Positions 16,198 through 25,174 of a stretch of DNA of 64,000 bases are shown here, in pieces. The notes beneath the pieces are model-generated. The model did no database searches, had not been told where the DNA came from, and was given only the letters and a program-made list of their open reading frames with translations. The stretch is from CAZUGO01 sp964619935 (GTDB taxonomy: Bacteria; Planctomycetota; Phycisphaerae; UBA1845; CAIVHJ01), in contig CAZUGO010000015.1 in the NCBI GenBank assembly GCA_964619935.1, forward strand, positions 1 to 64,000, read 5' to 3'. The translations under genes and the position numbers were made by a program. Positions within the stretch are counted from its first letter, which is position 1. Each line of letters starts with the position of its first letter.

Positions 16198-16629
16198 ATG
16201 GCCCTGGTCCCGGACCTCGAGCGGCGATTACACGAGCAGTTCAAGGACATCGCCGTGTTCGACACGCTCCGTTTTGAATTCCTGGCGATGGACCCGGGGT
16301 CCGCCCGGGTGCGGGTGCCGCGGCTGGATGCGTTCAATGGGGTGTACCGGACCTTTCATGGCGGCATGCTGACCACCGTGGCCGACTGCGCGGCCTGGAT
16401 CGCCCTGGTGACCCAGTTGGGACCGGAGACCCACCTGACCACCTCCGACATTCACGTCCGGTTCCTGGAGCCGTGTTTCACCGAGGTCGTTGCCGACGCT
16501 CGCGTGCTCAAGCTGGGGCGTACGCTCTGCCCGGTGCATGTGGACTTGAGTAACAGCGCCGGAACCCGGGTCGCGGTGGCCCAGGTGACCTACTTCAAAC
16601 TCAACGAAGCGCCTGTCGAGACTTCATGA
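16198..16629 (+). CDS. PaaI/YbgC-like hotdog thioesterase
   Basis: 143 residues, with GGAGG about 9 bases before the ATG. It has the hotdog fold landmarks of the PaaI group: FNGVYRTFHGGMLTTVADCA (HGG plus the central helix with the catalytic Asp position), then HLTTSDIHVRFLEPC and VLKLGRTLCPVHVDLSNSAG. It likely hydrolyses an acyl- or aryl-CoA thioester; the substrate is unknown. Its end overlaps a possible start of the EVE protein, so the two are probably transcribed together. Confidence 0.82.
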   Translation: MALVPDLERRLHEQFKDIAVFDTLRFEFLAMDPGSARVRVPRLDAFNGVYRTFHGGMLTTVADCAAWIALVTQLGPETHLTTSDIHVRFLEPCFTEVVADARVLKLGRTLCPVHVDLSNSAGTRVAVAQVTYFKLNEAPVETS

Positions 16630-16640
16630 GGGAAACCACC

Positions 16641-17105
16641 ATGGCTATGCGCTCCTGGTTGATGAAGAGCGAACCGGGCAAGTACTCCATTCATGATCTG
16701 CGTGCCGACGGGCGAACCTGCTGGGAGGGCGTCCGCAACTACCAGGCCCGAAACTTCATGCGTGAAATGCAGGTGGGCGACGGCGTGCTGTTCTATCATT
16801 CGAGTGCCACTCCGCCCGGGGTGGCGGGGATCGCCCGGGTGTGCAGGACCGCTTATCCGGACGCGACCGCCAGGGATCGCCGCAGCCACTACTACGATCC
16901 CAAGGCCACCGCGGACCAGCCGATCTGGGAGATGGTGGATATTGAATTCAAGGAGGCGTTCCAGGCAGTTGTGTCTCTAGACGCCCTCAAGGGTGCCCCA
17001 GAACTCGCGGACCTGTGGGTGCTGCGCAAAGGACAACGGTTGAGCGTGCAGCCCGTGGAGGCGGAGCACTTTCGGTTGATTCGGGCCATGGGACGCGGTG
17101 CCTGA
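16641..17105 (+). CDS. EVE domain protein (THYN1-like)
   Basis: 154 residues from ATG 16641, preceded by GAGGGAAA; a second ATG at 16626 overlaps the previous stop but has no site. The whole length is one EVE domain: RSWLMKSEPGKYSIHDL, CWEGVRNYQARNFMREMQVG, DGVLFYHSSATPPGVAGIA, and a late LRKGQRLSVQPV. EVE is a PUA-like fold that recognises modified bases in DNA or RNA. In bacteria its partner is usually unknown. No nuclease domain is attached here. Confidence 0.87.
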   Translation: MAMRSWLMKSEPGKYSIHDLRADGRTCWEGVRNYQARNFMREMQVGDGVLFYHSSATPPGVAGIARVCRTAYPDATARDRRSHYYDPKATADQPIWEMVDIEFKEAFQAVVSLDALKGAPELADLWVLRKGQRLSVQPVEAEHFRLIRAMGRGA

Positions 17106-17135
17106 GCCGGCAGCCGGGCACCAAGGGAGCCACAG

Positions 17136-18620
17136 ATGCGCTGCAAGCGATGTGACTACCGGCTGTGGAATCTGACCTCAAGAGCGTGCCCCGAGTGCGG
17201 TCTGTCGTTTGCGCCCAGCCACTATGAGTTCAAGCCCAACAGCGTGCAATTCTGTTGTCCCGATTGCCGGCAGGCCTACTACGGGACCACGGCAAAAGGC
17301 CACCTCCAGCCCATCGCGTTTGCGTGTGGCGGCTGCGGGCGGCGCCTGCACATGGACGACATGATCCTGCTGCCCACCGCCGGCGTCGATGAGGAGCGAA
17401 CCGCCCAGGCGGTCATGCCTTGGCTGCAACGGCGGGCGCTGGGTCGTTGGCGGGCGTGGCTTGCCACCATCGGGCAGAGCCTGGTGTCCCCGGGCAGGCT
17501 GATCCAATGCGTTCCGGTCGACAGCGCTTTGCCGACGGCCCTGGTTTATGCCACCTTCACCACCGGGGCATTTCTGTTCGCCGGCTGGGGAGTCCTCCTG
17601 CTGCCGGGTGTGGTGGCGCAGTGGGTGTCGAGCAGCGCGATGGCCGCGACGCTTTCCATGATTCTGGGGATCGCGATCGGGCTGGGGGGCATCGGCCTGG
17701 GCTTCGCACTGTACGGCGTGCTGGTCCATGGGCTGCTGCGTTTGACCGGGCGGACCGCTCAACCGCTGAGGCGCACCTGCCAGGCGGTGTGCTACAGCGC
17801 CGGGGCCAATGTCCTGTCCGCCACACCCTGCGTGGGGCCCTACTTTGGTTGGATCTGGTGGCTGGTGAGCATGACCCTGATGGTCCGGCATGCCCAGCAG
17901 GTCCATCCGGCCAGGGCCGGTTTGGCGGTGCTGGCACTCCCGGTGTTGTCATTGGGGGGTCTGATGACTGTGGGGACCTACAGCCTTCTGACGACCTGGT
18001 CAATTGCGGGACGCCCGGGCGGTATCCGCGCCATCGGGGCCGCCGCGGCCGGCGATGAGGACAGCGCCGTCCAAGTTCGGGCGGTGTTGGACTTCGCGGC
18101 ACATCATGGTGGGTCCGGCCCTGATCACGCACTGCAGTTGATCACGGAGGAGTATCTCAGCGCCTACGATTTCGTGGCCGCAGCCAGCGCCACCGATGAG
18201 GATGCGATCATTCTGGGCCCGGCTGCTGCGGGTCGTGGCAGTGCCGCCACACTGGGAAGCTTCGGTTTCCTGGAGGCCGACCGGCAGGAGGCCCTTGTGC
18301 AAACCTTGGTTGATGCGCCGCCCGAGGGCATGATCGCCCATCGCCTGGGCGACTTCGTATTCTGCCATCACGGTATCGACTTGAGCCAGCCTGATCCCCA
18401 ATTGTGGCTGGTGATTCAGGTTCCCGACCCGGACCAGAACCCGAGCCCCACAATGCCACTAGCGGTCGGGATGGCTTCTGGTAGGGTGATTCGCTGTTCG
18501 CCGGCGCTCCTGCAGCGCTTGCTCGGCGAACAAAACCGCCGGCGTGCCGCCGCGGGGCTGCCGGCGCTGCCGGATCCCCGCACCATCACGCACACCGCAC
18601 CGGCCACCAGCGGGCGCTGA
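17136..18620 (+). CDS. Zinc-ribbon plus YIP1-type membrane protein
   Basis: 494 residues. The N-terminal 75 residues hold several Cys pairs (CKRC, CPEC, CPDC, CGGC) forming two or more zinc ribbons. Residues ~110-310 hold about five hydrophobic helices (for example LGIAIGLGGIGLGFALYGVL and AGLAVLALPVLSLGGLMTVG) with the spacing of YIP1-family membrane proteins. The C-terminal ~180 residues form a soluble domain I cannot name (VLDFAAHHGGSGPDHALQLI, FCHHGIDLSQPDPQLWLVIQ). This architecture is common in planctomycetes and its role is unknown. The gene is 30 bases behind the EVE gene. Confidence 0.75.
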   Translation: MRCKRCDYRLWNLTSRACPECGLSFAPSHYEFKPNSVQFCCPDCRQAYYGTTAKGHLQPIAFACGGCGRRLHMDDMILLPTAGVDEERTAQAVMPWLQRRALGRWRAWLATIGQSLVSPGRLIQCVPVDSALPTALVYATFTTGAFLFAGWGVLLLPGVVAQWVSSSAMAATLSMILGIAIGLGGIGLGFALYGVLVHGLLRLTGRTAQPLRRTCQAVCYSAGANVLSATPCVGPYFGWIWWLVSMTLMVRHAQQVHPARAGLAVLALPVLSLGGLMTVGTYSLLTTWSIAGRPGGIRAIGAAAAGDEDSAVQVRAVLDFAAHHGGSGPDHALQLITEEYLSAYDFVAAASATDEDAIILGPAAAGRGSAATLGSFGFLEADRQEALVQTLVDAPPEGMIAHRLGDFVFCHHGIDLSQPDPQLWLVIQVPDPDQNPSPTMPLAVGMASGRVIRCSPALLQRLLGEQNRRRAAAGLPALPDPRTITHTAPATSGR

Positions 18621-18816
18621 TGTGGGCTCATTCGGTCGATGCCGTTGCCATCAGAGAACCGACGCACGACCCCGATCAGCGGCCCGCACGCCACCGCCTG
18701 CCCGGCCGGTTCCAAAGCCACTTGGCTTTCCTAATGGCTGGACCCTGCGGCATGGGGTATATTTCAGTGCCGCGGTCTTGTGGATCGGCGACCGTCGGCG
18801 GTTAGGAGGGCGGTCG

Positions 18817-19446
18817 GTGCTGGGCCTCAGCTTGTTTGATGTCTATATGGCGGCCACCATTCTGGGTTGCGGCTACGTCGTGCTGGCCGCGGTGTTCGGA
18901 CACTTGCATCTGTCGGCGGGCGCTGACGGGTCGGGGGCCGACCTGGGACACGGCGGAGTCGAGGCTGGCCACGAGGTCGGCCACCCCGACAGCGGCCAGG
19001 CAGACACCGGCGCCGTGGTTGATGCCACCGACGAGCGGCGGCGGGCCTTTACCGCCACCAGCCCGACCATCATCGCCAGCTTCCTGGCCGGGTTCGGTAC
19101 CGTGGGCCTGGTCCTCCAACGTGGCTACGGTTGGGACAGCGTGTCCGCGGTTCCGGCCGGAGTGGGCGGCCTGCTGGTGGCCTACTTCTGGATGGCCACT
19201 TACAACCGGCTGGCCGCAGCCGCTTCGGGATCGAGTCACGCCGCGGTCAAGGACCTGATCGGCATCGAGGCCGTGGTGACCACGCCCATCGGATCCGCTG
19301 CGCCAGGCGCAATTGCCTATACCTTGCAGGGGTCGCGGTTCTCACGCAGCGCCTACAGTGCCGACGGCCGGGCCATACCCCGCGGCGAGCGGGTGACCAT
19401 CGAGGCCATCGACGACGGCAAGACATTTGTGCTCAGAATCGTGTGA
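18817..19446 (+). CDS. NfeD-like membrane protein
   Basis: 209 residues from GTG 18817, placed 6 bases after TAGGAGGG; longer frames have no site. Three membrane helices (DVYMAATILGCGYVVLAAVF; SPTIIASFLAGFGTVGLVLQ; VPAGVGGLLVAYFWMATYN) have an acidic His/Gly/Asp-rich loop between the first two. A C-terminal NfeD OB-fold follows (DLIGIEAVVTTPIGSAAPGA...GERVTIEAIDDGKTFVLRIV). NfeD proteins accompany flotillins in bacteria (for example YuaF with FloT in Bacillus) and help organise membrane microdomains. The flotillin gene follows 47 bases later. Confidence 0.82.
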   Translation: MLGLSLFDVYMAATILGCGYVVLAAVFGHLHLSAGADGSGADLGHGGVEAGHEVGHPDSGQADTGAVVDATDERRRAFTATSPTIIASFLAGFGTVGLVLQRGYGWDSVSAVPAGVGGLLVAYFWMATYNRLAAAASGSSHAAVKDLIGIEAVVTTPIGSAAPGAIAYTLQGSRFSRSAYSADGRAIPRGERVTIEAIDDGKTFVLRIV

Positions 19447-19493
19447 CACATCTGGCGGCCGCGCTTGGGTTGTGCCGCGGAAGGAGGTTGCTC

Positions 19494-21005
19494 ATGGTGA
19501 CTAACGGCATGCTCGCTCAGGCCGGCGCTCCGGCGTGGATCTGGATCGTTGCGGTTTTCGGCGGCCTGGGCCTGTTTCTGCTGCTGGTTTTCGCGGCGCG
19601 CTACCGCAAGGCAGGCCCGAACGAGGCCATGATCATTTTCGGTGGACTGGGCCGGCAGGATGCCGATGGCCGCAGAATCCCCAAGATCATCAAGGGTGGC
19701 GGCGGCATCGTCTGGCCGATCATCGAGAGCTACCAAATGCTCAGCCTCGAACTCATGACCATCGACCTGGTGGCCAACAAGATCTACACCATCACCGGTG
19801 TTCCGATTAATGTTGACTCGGTGGCCCAGATCAAGGTCCGCGGCGACGACGTCAGCATCTCCACCGCGGCCGAGCGCTTCTTGTCGATGGGCATGCGACA
19901 GGTCATGGAGATTGCCAAGCAGACCCTGGAAGGCCACTTGCGGGCCATCGTCGGTACGCTGACCGTCGAGGAGATTTACAAAGATCGCGACATGTTCACC
20001 AGCCGGGTCCAGGAAGTAGCCACCAGCGACATGGCCAACATGGGCCTGTCCATCGACAGCTTCACCCTGCGCGACATTCAGGACGAAGAGGGGTACCTCG
20101 AGGCCTTGGGCCGTCCGCGCATTGCCCAGGTCAAACGCGATGCCGTGATCGCCGAAGCCGAAGCCAAGCGCGACTCCGATATCCGCTCGGCCCAGGCCCA
20201 GCAGTCGGGAAAGGAAGCCGAGTATCAAGCCAGTACCAAGATCGCCGAGGCGCAGCGTGACTATGAGTCCAAGCGGGCCGAGTACCAGGCAGCCGTGAAT
20301 CTCAAGAAAGCCGAATCGGACCTGGCCTATGACCTGCAGAAGAACCGCACCGCCCAGGCGGTCAAGGCCGAGGAAATGCAAATTCAGATCGTGGAGCGTG
20401 AGAAGCGGATCGAGCTGGAAGAGAAAGAAATCGCCCGCAAGCAGAAGGAACTGGCGGCGACGGTCAATGCACCAGCCGATGCCGATCGCTACCGCATTGA
20501 GGCCTTGGCCCAGGCGGAGCAGAACCGGCGGGTGGCCGAAGCCCGCGGCGAAGCCTCCGCCCGGCAGTCCATCGGTGAGGGTGAGGCCGCCGCTGTCAAA
20601 GCCAGGGGTCTGGCCGATGCGGAGGTCATCAACGCCAAAGGTCAGGCCGCGGCCGAGGCCATGAACCGCAAAGCCGAGGCCTGGCAGCAGTACAACGAGG
20701 CGGCGGTGTTGCAGATGATCATCGAAGTGCTACCATCGATTGCGCGCGAGATCTCAGCGCCGCTGGCCAAGACCGACCGCATCACCATCATTGGTAACGG
20801 CAGCGGCGGGGGCGCCGGCGCCAGTCGGATCACCAAGGACATCACTGAAGTGATGGCTCAGTTGCCGCCGGTGTTGGAGTCGCTCTCGGGCATCGACCTG
20901 AATGAGTTGCTTCGGCGACTGCCAACCATCGCCGCCGCAGCCGACGACGGCGGCGCCCGGCCGGCCGGCCGGGCGCCTGGTGCTGCCGACCGCAAGAAGG
21001 AGTGA
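19494..21005 (+). CDS. Flotillin-like SPFH protein
   Basis: 503 residues, with AAGGAGG 6 bases before ATG 19494. N-terminal membrane hairpin WIWIVAVFGGLGLFLLLVFA, then the SPFH/PHB domain (~35-200; AMIIFGGLG, GGGGIVWPIIESYQMLSLEL, TITGVPINVDSVAQIKV). A long Glu/Ala-rich coiled coil with repeated EAEAKRD and EREKRIELEEKEI words spans ~215-400. A C-terminal oligomerisation region with a Gly-rich patch (NGSGGGAGAS) closes it. It scaffolds membrane microdomains. It forms an operon with the NfeD gene. Confidence 0.9.
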   Translation: MVTNGMLAQAGAPAWIWIVAVFGGLGLFLLLVFAARYRKAGPNEAMIIFGGLGRQDADGRRIPKIIKGGGGIVWPIIESYQMLSLELMTIDLVANKIYTITGVPINVDSVAQIKVRGDDVSISTAAERFLSMGMRQVMEIAKQTLEGHLRAIVGTLTVEEIYKDRDMFTSRVQEVATSDMANMGLSIDSFTLRDIQDEEGYLEALGRPRIAQVKRDAVIAEAEAKRDSDIRSAQAQQSGKEAEYQASTKIAEAQRDYESKRAEYQAAVNLKKAESDLAYDLQKNRTAQAVKAEEMQIQIVEREKRIELEEKEIARKQKELAATVNAPADADRYRIEALAQAEQNRRVAEARGEASARQSIGEGEAAAVKARGLADAEVINAKGQAAAEAMNRKAEAWQQYNEAAVLQMIIEVLPSIAREISAPLAKTDRITIIGNGSGGGAGASRITKDITEVMAQLPPVLESLSGIDLNELLRRLPTIAAAADDGGARPAGRAPGAADRKKE

Positions 21006-21232
21006 GTTCCGCGAAGGGTCTGGTTCGCTTTACGTTTCAGGGCTTCATGGGCGGCATCACATCTGCGCCCATGCCCAGTCGGCACCTGATGCGCCCAATA
21101 AATAGGGTATCGTGGTGTGATGAGCCCGCCACCCGGCCGAGTGTCTTGAGGCGCAGTCTTGCGTGCCACCAGGTGCATGGGGCATGCCCGTGCTGTCCGG
21201 GCGCGTGGGTCTGTCGCTGCTCACGGTGCGAC

Positions 21233-23233
21233 TCAAATCCGGACGCGGCGGCTGTACACGGCCCATTCGACGAGCAGGAGGGCTAGGGCCAGGAAGAGCA
21301 GCCAGGGCCACAGCGGTACGTTGGCCATTCGCACCGAGTTCTGGCTCTGAATGACCTCGCCGCCCACCGAGAAGTCGGCATTCGGTTGGATTCGGCTCTC
21401 GTTGGCGTCAAACAGGTTGATGGCATAGGTGCTGCGTTCGTCGCCGGTCGGCCAGGCTTCGTACAGGCCGACTTGGTCGGTATTCCCGAAGTGGGCCGTC
21501 CGGGTGTCGCTCACCGGGATGTGCGCGACAGTGCCGTCGGGCCGACGGACCGAGACCTCGGTGGTTCCGCTGGCGGCCTGGATTTCGAGGGCATCGCCGG
21601 GGCGGGTGTGCGGCTTGATGTTCATGTCCAGGTTGCCGGACAGATACTGGATGACGTTGCCGATGAACAGGATGTACTGGGTGCTGAGCACCAGGTTGGT
21701 GTTGAACCGCTCCCGCCGCTCGTCCAGGAGCGAGAATGAACACACCACATAGCGGCTGCCGCGATAGTCTACCGCGCTGAGCAGGGTGGCTTGTTCGCCG
21801 ACGATGATGTCCGCGGCGCCCGGCGGCAGGGTCATCCGCCGATAGGCTGCCACCCAGATGTTGCTGGGGTTGATGTGCCGCATCACCGGATGGCTGTCGT
21901 CCCAGTTCATGACGGCATCGAGTTCGACGGCTTCGCCCGCGGCAAATCCATCCAGTTGCGGAACGCTCCCGAAGAACAAGTAGTGACCGGCAGGCAGCCT
22001 GGCCGAGCTGCAGCCATCAAACACCACCACCGCGAATCGGGAGCGGTCACCGAGGATCAAGTCCTCTTCGGGAGCCCGCTCGTAGGTCAGCGGGTCCATT
22101 ACCGTGAGATCCAGGTTCAGGGCTTCCAACGCCCGTTTGAGGTTGACGTTGCCGGGCGTCACCAGCAGGACGTCGACGGGGTGCGGCCCGGCGATGACGG
22201 CGAACGCCCGATTGTCGGCGGCAAGTCCGTCCAAGCGCCCGAGCCGGACCTCGACAACGCCGCTGGTGGTGAAGACGACGTCGTCGAAGGCGACGCTGCT
22301 GGGGCCGGAGGCGGTGTCCTCCGCTGCGGGATCCGGCCGGATGGCCGGCGGCAGTTGGACGGTCTTGATGTCGTGATGGCTGCCGGCAATCAGCAGTTCG
22401 ACATCCACCTCCAGCGGCTGGTCGCCGAAATTCTGCAGGGTTGCCAGAACGCTGAGCACTTCCGGGCGTTCGTAGTACCGACTGGCGCTCATGTTGATGA
22501 TTCCCACGTTGTCGGTGCTGACGCCGACGTCGACGTAGCTCATGGTCATGCGCTCCAGGCTGACGGCGTCGGCATCCTCGATGCGGCCGTCGGAGAGCAG
22601 CACCGCTTCAGCCTGCGGGGCGCTGGACACCGGTGAGCCCGCCGGGGCGTCGCGGCCCACCAGCTCCGATTGGGCATGGGCGGTGGCCAGCGTGACCGCT
22701 TCCCGCAGGCGGCTGTGGCCGTCGCTGGGCGTGATCGATTCGATGGCCCGCTCCAGCAGGTCGGGATTGGTGGTGAACGGGGCCATCATTTGGGCCCGCC
22801 CGCTGAAGGCGATGACCATGCCGCGATCGTAACCGTCGTCGAAATCGCGGCCGACCTCCTGCACCAGTTTGACGGCCTCCGCCTTGGCGCGATCGAGCCG
22901 GGTGCGGCCGTCGGGCTCTGGGACGTTCATGGAGGCCGATCGGTCAATCAGGACGATCAGCGAGCGCCCGCTGCGCTCCTCGCGACTGAGCAGGGGCTGC
23001 CCCAGCGCCACGGCGACCAGCAGCAGCACCAGCAGTTGCAGCAACAGCAGCAGGTTGCGGCGGAGCCGTTGAAACGGGGCATTGACCTGGAGATCCTGCA
23101 CGGCCCGCTTCCAGAAGAAGGTCGAGGAGATCGGCACTTCCTGGCGGCGGAGCTTGAGGAAGTACAGGGCCACCAGCGGTGGAATGGTCAGCACGGCGGC
23201 AACGGCGATGGCACCCGCGGTCAGAAAGGTCAT
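21233..23233 (-). CDS. BatA/VWA-domain membrane protein
   Basis: 666 residues. Two N-terminal helices with the aerotolerance-regulator BatA opening (LTIPPLVALYFLKLRRQEVP; later NLLLLLQLLVLLLVAVALGQ). A VWA domain lies at ~92-250, with an intact metal site in LIVLIDRSASMNVP (D-x-S-x-S). A beta-rich middle (~260-630) is followed by a final membrane helix (WPWLLFLALALLLVEWAVYS). It is the last gene of the minus-strand cluster. BatA-like proteins work with MoxR ATPases and DUF58 proteins, probably in envelope protein maturation or stress tolerance. The gene sits 22 bases behind the DUF58 gene. Confidence 0.83.
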   Translation of the reverse strand: MTFLTAGAIAVAAVLTIPPLVALYFLKLRRQEVPISSTFFWKRAVQDLQVNAPFQRLRRNLLLLLQLLVLLLVAVALGQPLLSREERSGRSLIVLIDRSASMNVPEPDGRTRLDRAKAEAVKLVQEVGRDFDDGYDRGMVIAFSGRAQMMAPFTTNPDLLERAIESITPSDGHSRLREAVTLATAHAQSELVGRDAPAGSPVSSAPQAEAVLLSDGRIEDADAVSLERMTMSYVDVGVSTDNVGIINMSASRYYERPEVLSVLATLQNFGDQPLEVDVELLIAGSHHDIKTVQLPPAIRPDPAAEDTASGPSSVAFDDVVFTTSGVVEVRLGRLDGLAADNRAFAVIAGPHPVDVLLVTPGNVNLKRALEALNLDLTVMDPLTYERAPEEDLILGDRSRFAVVVFDGCSSARLPAGHYLFFGSVPQLDGFAAGEAVELDAVMNWDDSHPVMRHINPSNIWVAAYRRMTLPPGAADIIVGEQATLLSAVDYRGSRYVVCSFSLLDERRERFNTNLVLSTQYILFIGNVIQYLSGNLDMNIKPHTRPGDALEIQAASGTTEVSVRRPDGTVAHIPVSDTRTAHFGNTDQVGLYEAWPTGDERSTYAINLFDANESRIQPNADFSVGGEVIQSQNSVRMANVPLWPWLLFLALALLLVEWAVYSRRVRI

Positions 23234-23255
23234 GCCGGTATCCGGTCATTCGGGT

Positions 23256-24158
23256 TCAACGCACCAGCCCTCGGCGGCGCAGGTAATTGAGCACCAATTG
23301 GTCGAATGCCACATCGGTCGCGGCGAAGATGTAGCTGACTCCGCGGCGGCTGCAATAATCCTTGAGCGATTGGCAGTAGGTCTGCAGATTCTGCTTGTAG
23401 CGATTGACCAGGGCCCGGGTCACCGTGACCTCGGCCAGGTCGCCGTCCTCGACATCCTTGAGCTTCAGATCTCCGGTGAGGGCCGGCTCGAGTTCGTCTG
23501 GCGCCAGCACCTGAATCACGTACAGATCCAATTGCCGCCCGAGGAGATAGCTCAGGCCGGTCTCACAGCCGGCCTTGTCCAGGAAGTCGCTGATCAGCAC
23601 CACGATGCCGCGTTGTGGATGACGCACGGCGTAATGCTTGCAGGTGTTGGCCAGGTTGCTGCCGCCGGCCAGGTCGACCGCTTCCAGGAACTGCAGCATC
23701 TGGGCGGTCATCCGCTTGCCGCGCATACCGTTCATTTCGTATTGCAGGAAATCGCTGAACGCGTACAGGCTGACGCGGTCGTAGTTGCACAAGCCGATAT
23801 ATCCCAAGGCGGCGGCCAGCCGTTTGGCATAGCGTCCCTTGTGCGGCCGGCCCCAGTCCATGCTCTTGGAGGTGTCAAACAGGATGCTGAGGTGCAGATC
23901 CTCTTCTTCCAGAAAGAGCTTCAGGAACAGCTTGTCCAGCCGGGCATAGGCATTCCAGTCCAGAAACCGCAGATCGTCGCCGGGCACGTAGTTGCGGAAG
24001 TCGGCGAACTCCACCGATTCGCCGCGGCGCTTGCTGCGGCGCTCACCCTTCATGGACCCGCGAAAGATCTTGCGGGTGAGCAGTTCGAGTTGCTCCAGCC
24101 TGCTCATCATCTCGGCGTCGAGCAGCCCGGTCGGCGATGGCGTGGCCGGGTTACTCAC
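23256..24158 (-). CDS. DUF58 (VWA-like) protein
   Basis: 300 residues from GTG 24158, whose last two bases overlap the TGA of the MoxR gene (GTGA), indicating translational coupling. The family core is clear: RRGESVEFADFRNYVPGDDL and RFLDWNAYARLDKLFLKLF, followed by a VWA-type metal site in ILFDTSKSMDWG and VVLISDFLDKAG. No membrane helix is present, so it is cytoplasmic. DUF58 proteins always travel with MoxR ATPases; the exact role is unproven. Confidence 0.88.
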   Translation of the reverse strand: MSNPATPSPTGLLDAEMMSRLEQLELLTRKIFRGSMKGERRSKRRGESVEFADFRNYVPGDDLRFLDWNAYARLDKLFLKLFLEEEDLHLSILFDTSKSMDWGRPHKGRYAKRLAAALGYIGLCNYDRVSLYAFSDFLQYEMNGMRGKRMTAQMLQFLEAVDLAGGSNLANTCKHYAVRHPQRGIVVLISDFLDKAGCETGLSYLLGRQLDLYVIQVLAPDELEPALTGDLKLKDVEDGDLAEVTVTRALVNRYKQNLQTYCQSLKDYCSRRGVSYIFAATDVAFDQLVLNYLRRRGLVR

Positions 24159-25174
24159 GCTGCCGCCTCGCTGAGGGTCGGTGTGGCCTTCAGAATCTCG
24201 TTGAGCACGTCGTCGATGTCCACCCCTTCGGCCTGGCCCTCGAAGTTCAGCAGCGTGCGATGGCGCAGACACGGCAGAAAGACCCGCTCAACATCTGAGA
24301 AGCTGACGCTGTACCGGCCGTCGAGCAGGGCCTGGACTTTGGCAGCCAGGCAAATCGCCTGGGCGCCGCGCGGGCTGGCGCCCCAGCGGATGTATTTGTT
24401 GGTGGTTTCGACGGCGAACTGGCCCTCGGGATGGGTGGCCATGACCGAGCGGATGATGTAATCCTGAACGTGGGGGGCGACAATCACCTGGCGGATGAGC
24501 TTCTGGGTCTCGATGATCTGGGCGCCATCCAACACCGGGCTGATTTCCGGCCGGTGGCCGGTGGTGGTGCGGTTCAGGATTTCGCCCAGCTCCTCACGCG
24601 TGGAGTAGCGGACCACCAGTTTGACGAAGAAGCGGTCCAACTGGGCCTCGGGCAGTGGGTAGGTTCCCTCCTGCTCGATGGGGTTCTGGGTGGCCATCAC
24701 GAAGAACGGCTCTTTCAGGGTGTAGGTGACCTCGCCGACGGTCACGCGGTGCTCCTGCATGGCTTCCAACATGGCCGACTGGGTCTTGGGGGTGGCCCGG
24801 TTGATTTCGTCCGCCAGGATCAGTTGGGCGAAGATCGGTCCGTGCTGAAAGCGGAACTCGCGGCTGCCGCGCCCGGGATCCTCAACGATCATGTTCGTGC
24901 CGATGATGTCCGCGGGCATCAAGTCGGGGGTGAACTGGATGCGGCTGAAGTCCAAGCTGAGGGCCTGGCTGAGCGTGCGGATCAAGTAGGTCTTGCCCAG
25001 CCCGGGGACCCCTTCGAGCAGGGCGTGACCGCCCACGAACAGGCAGGTCAGGACCCCGTCGACGATTTCACGGTGGCCGACGATGGCCTTGGCGACCTCC
25101 GAGCGAACCTTCTCGAATTGCTCGCGAAACTGCCGGGTCAACTGCTCGATTTGCGGATCAGTCCTGGTCGCCAT
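24155..25174 (-). CDS. MoxR family AAA+ ATPase
   Basis: 339 residues from ATG 25174 with AGGAG 6 bases upstream. Walker A is LLEGVPGLGKTYLIRTLSQA, Walker B ILADEINRATPK, sensor 1 VMATQNPIEQEGTYPLPEAQ and the arginine region LDRFFVKLVV. The C-terminal lid follows to ~339. MoxR ATPases act as chaperone-like remodelers with VWA partners, several of which lie on both sides here. The start overlaps the end of the 1070-residue VWA gene by 17 bases. Confidence 0.92.
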   Translation of the reverse strand: MATRTDPQIEQLTRQFREQFEKVRSEVAKAIVGHREIVDGVLTCLFVGGHALLEGVPGLGKTYLIRTLSQALSLDFSRIQFTPDLMPADIIGTNMIVEDPGRGSREFRFQHGPIFAQLILADEINRATPKTQSAMLEAMQEHRVTVGEVTYTLKEPFFVMATQNPIEQEGTYPLPEAQLDRFFVKLVVRYSTREELGEILNRTTTGHRPEISPVLDGAQIIETQKLIRQVIVAPHVQDYIIRSVMATHPEGQFAVETTNKYIRWGASPRGAQAICLAAKVQALLDGRYSVSFSDVERVFLPCLRHRTLLNFEGQAEGVDIDDVLNEILKATPTLSEAAA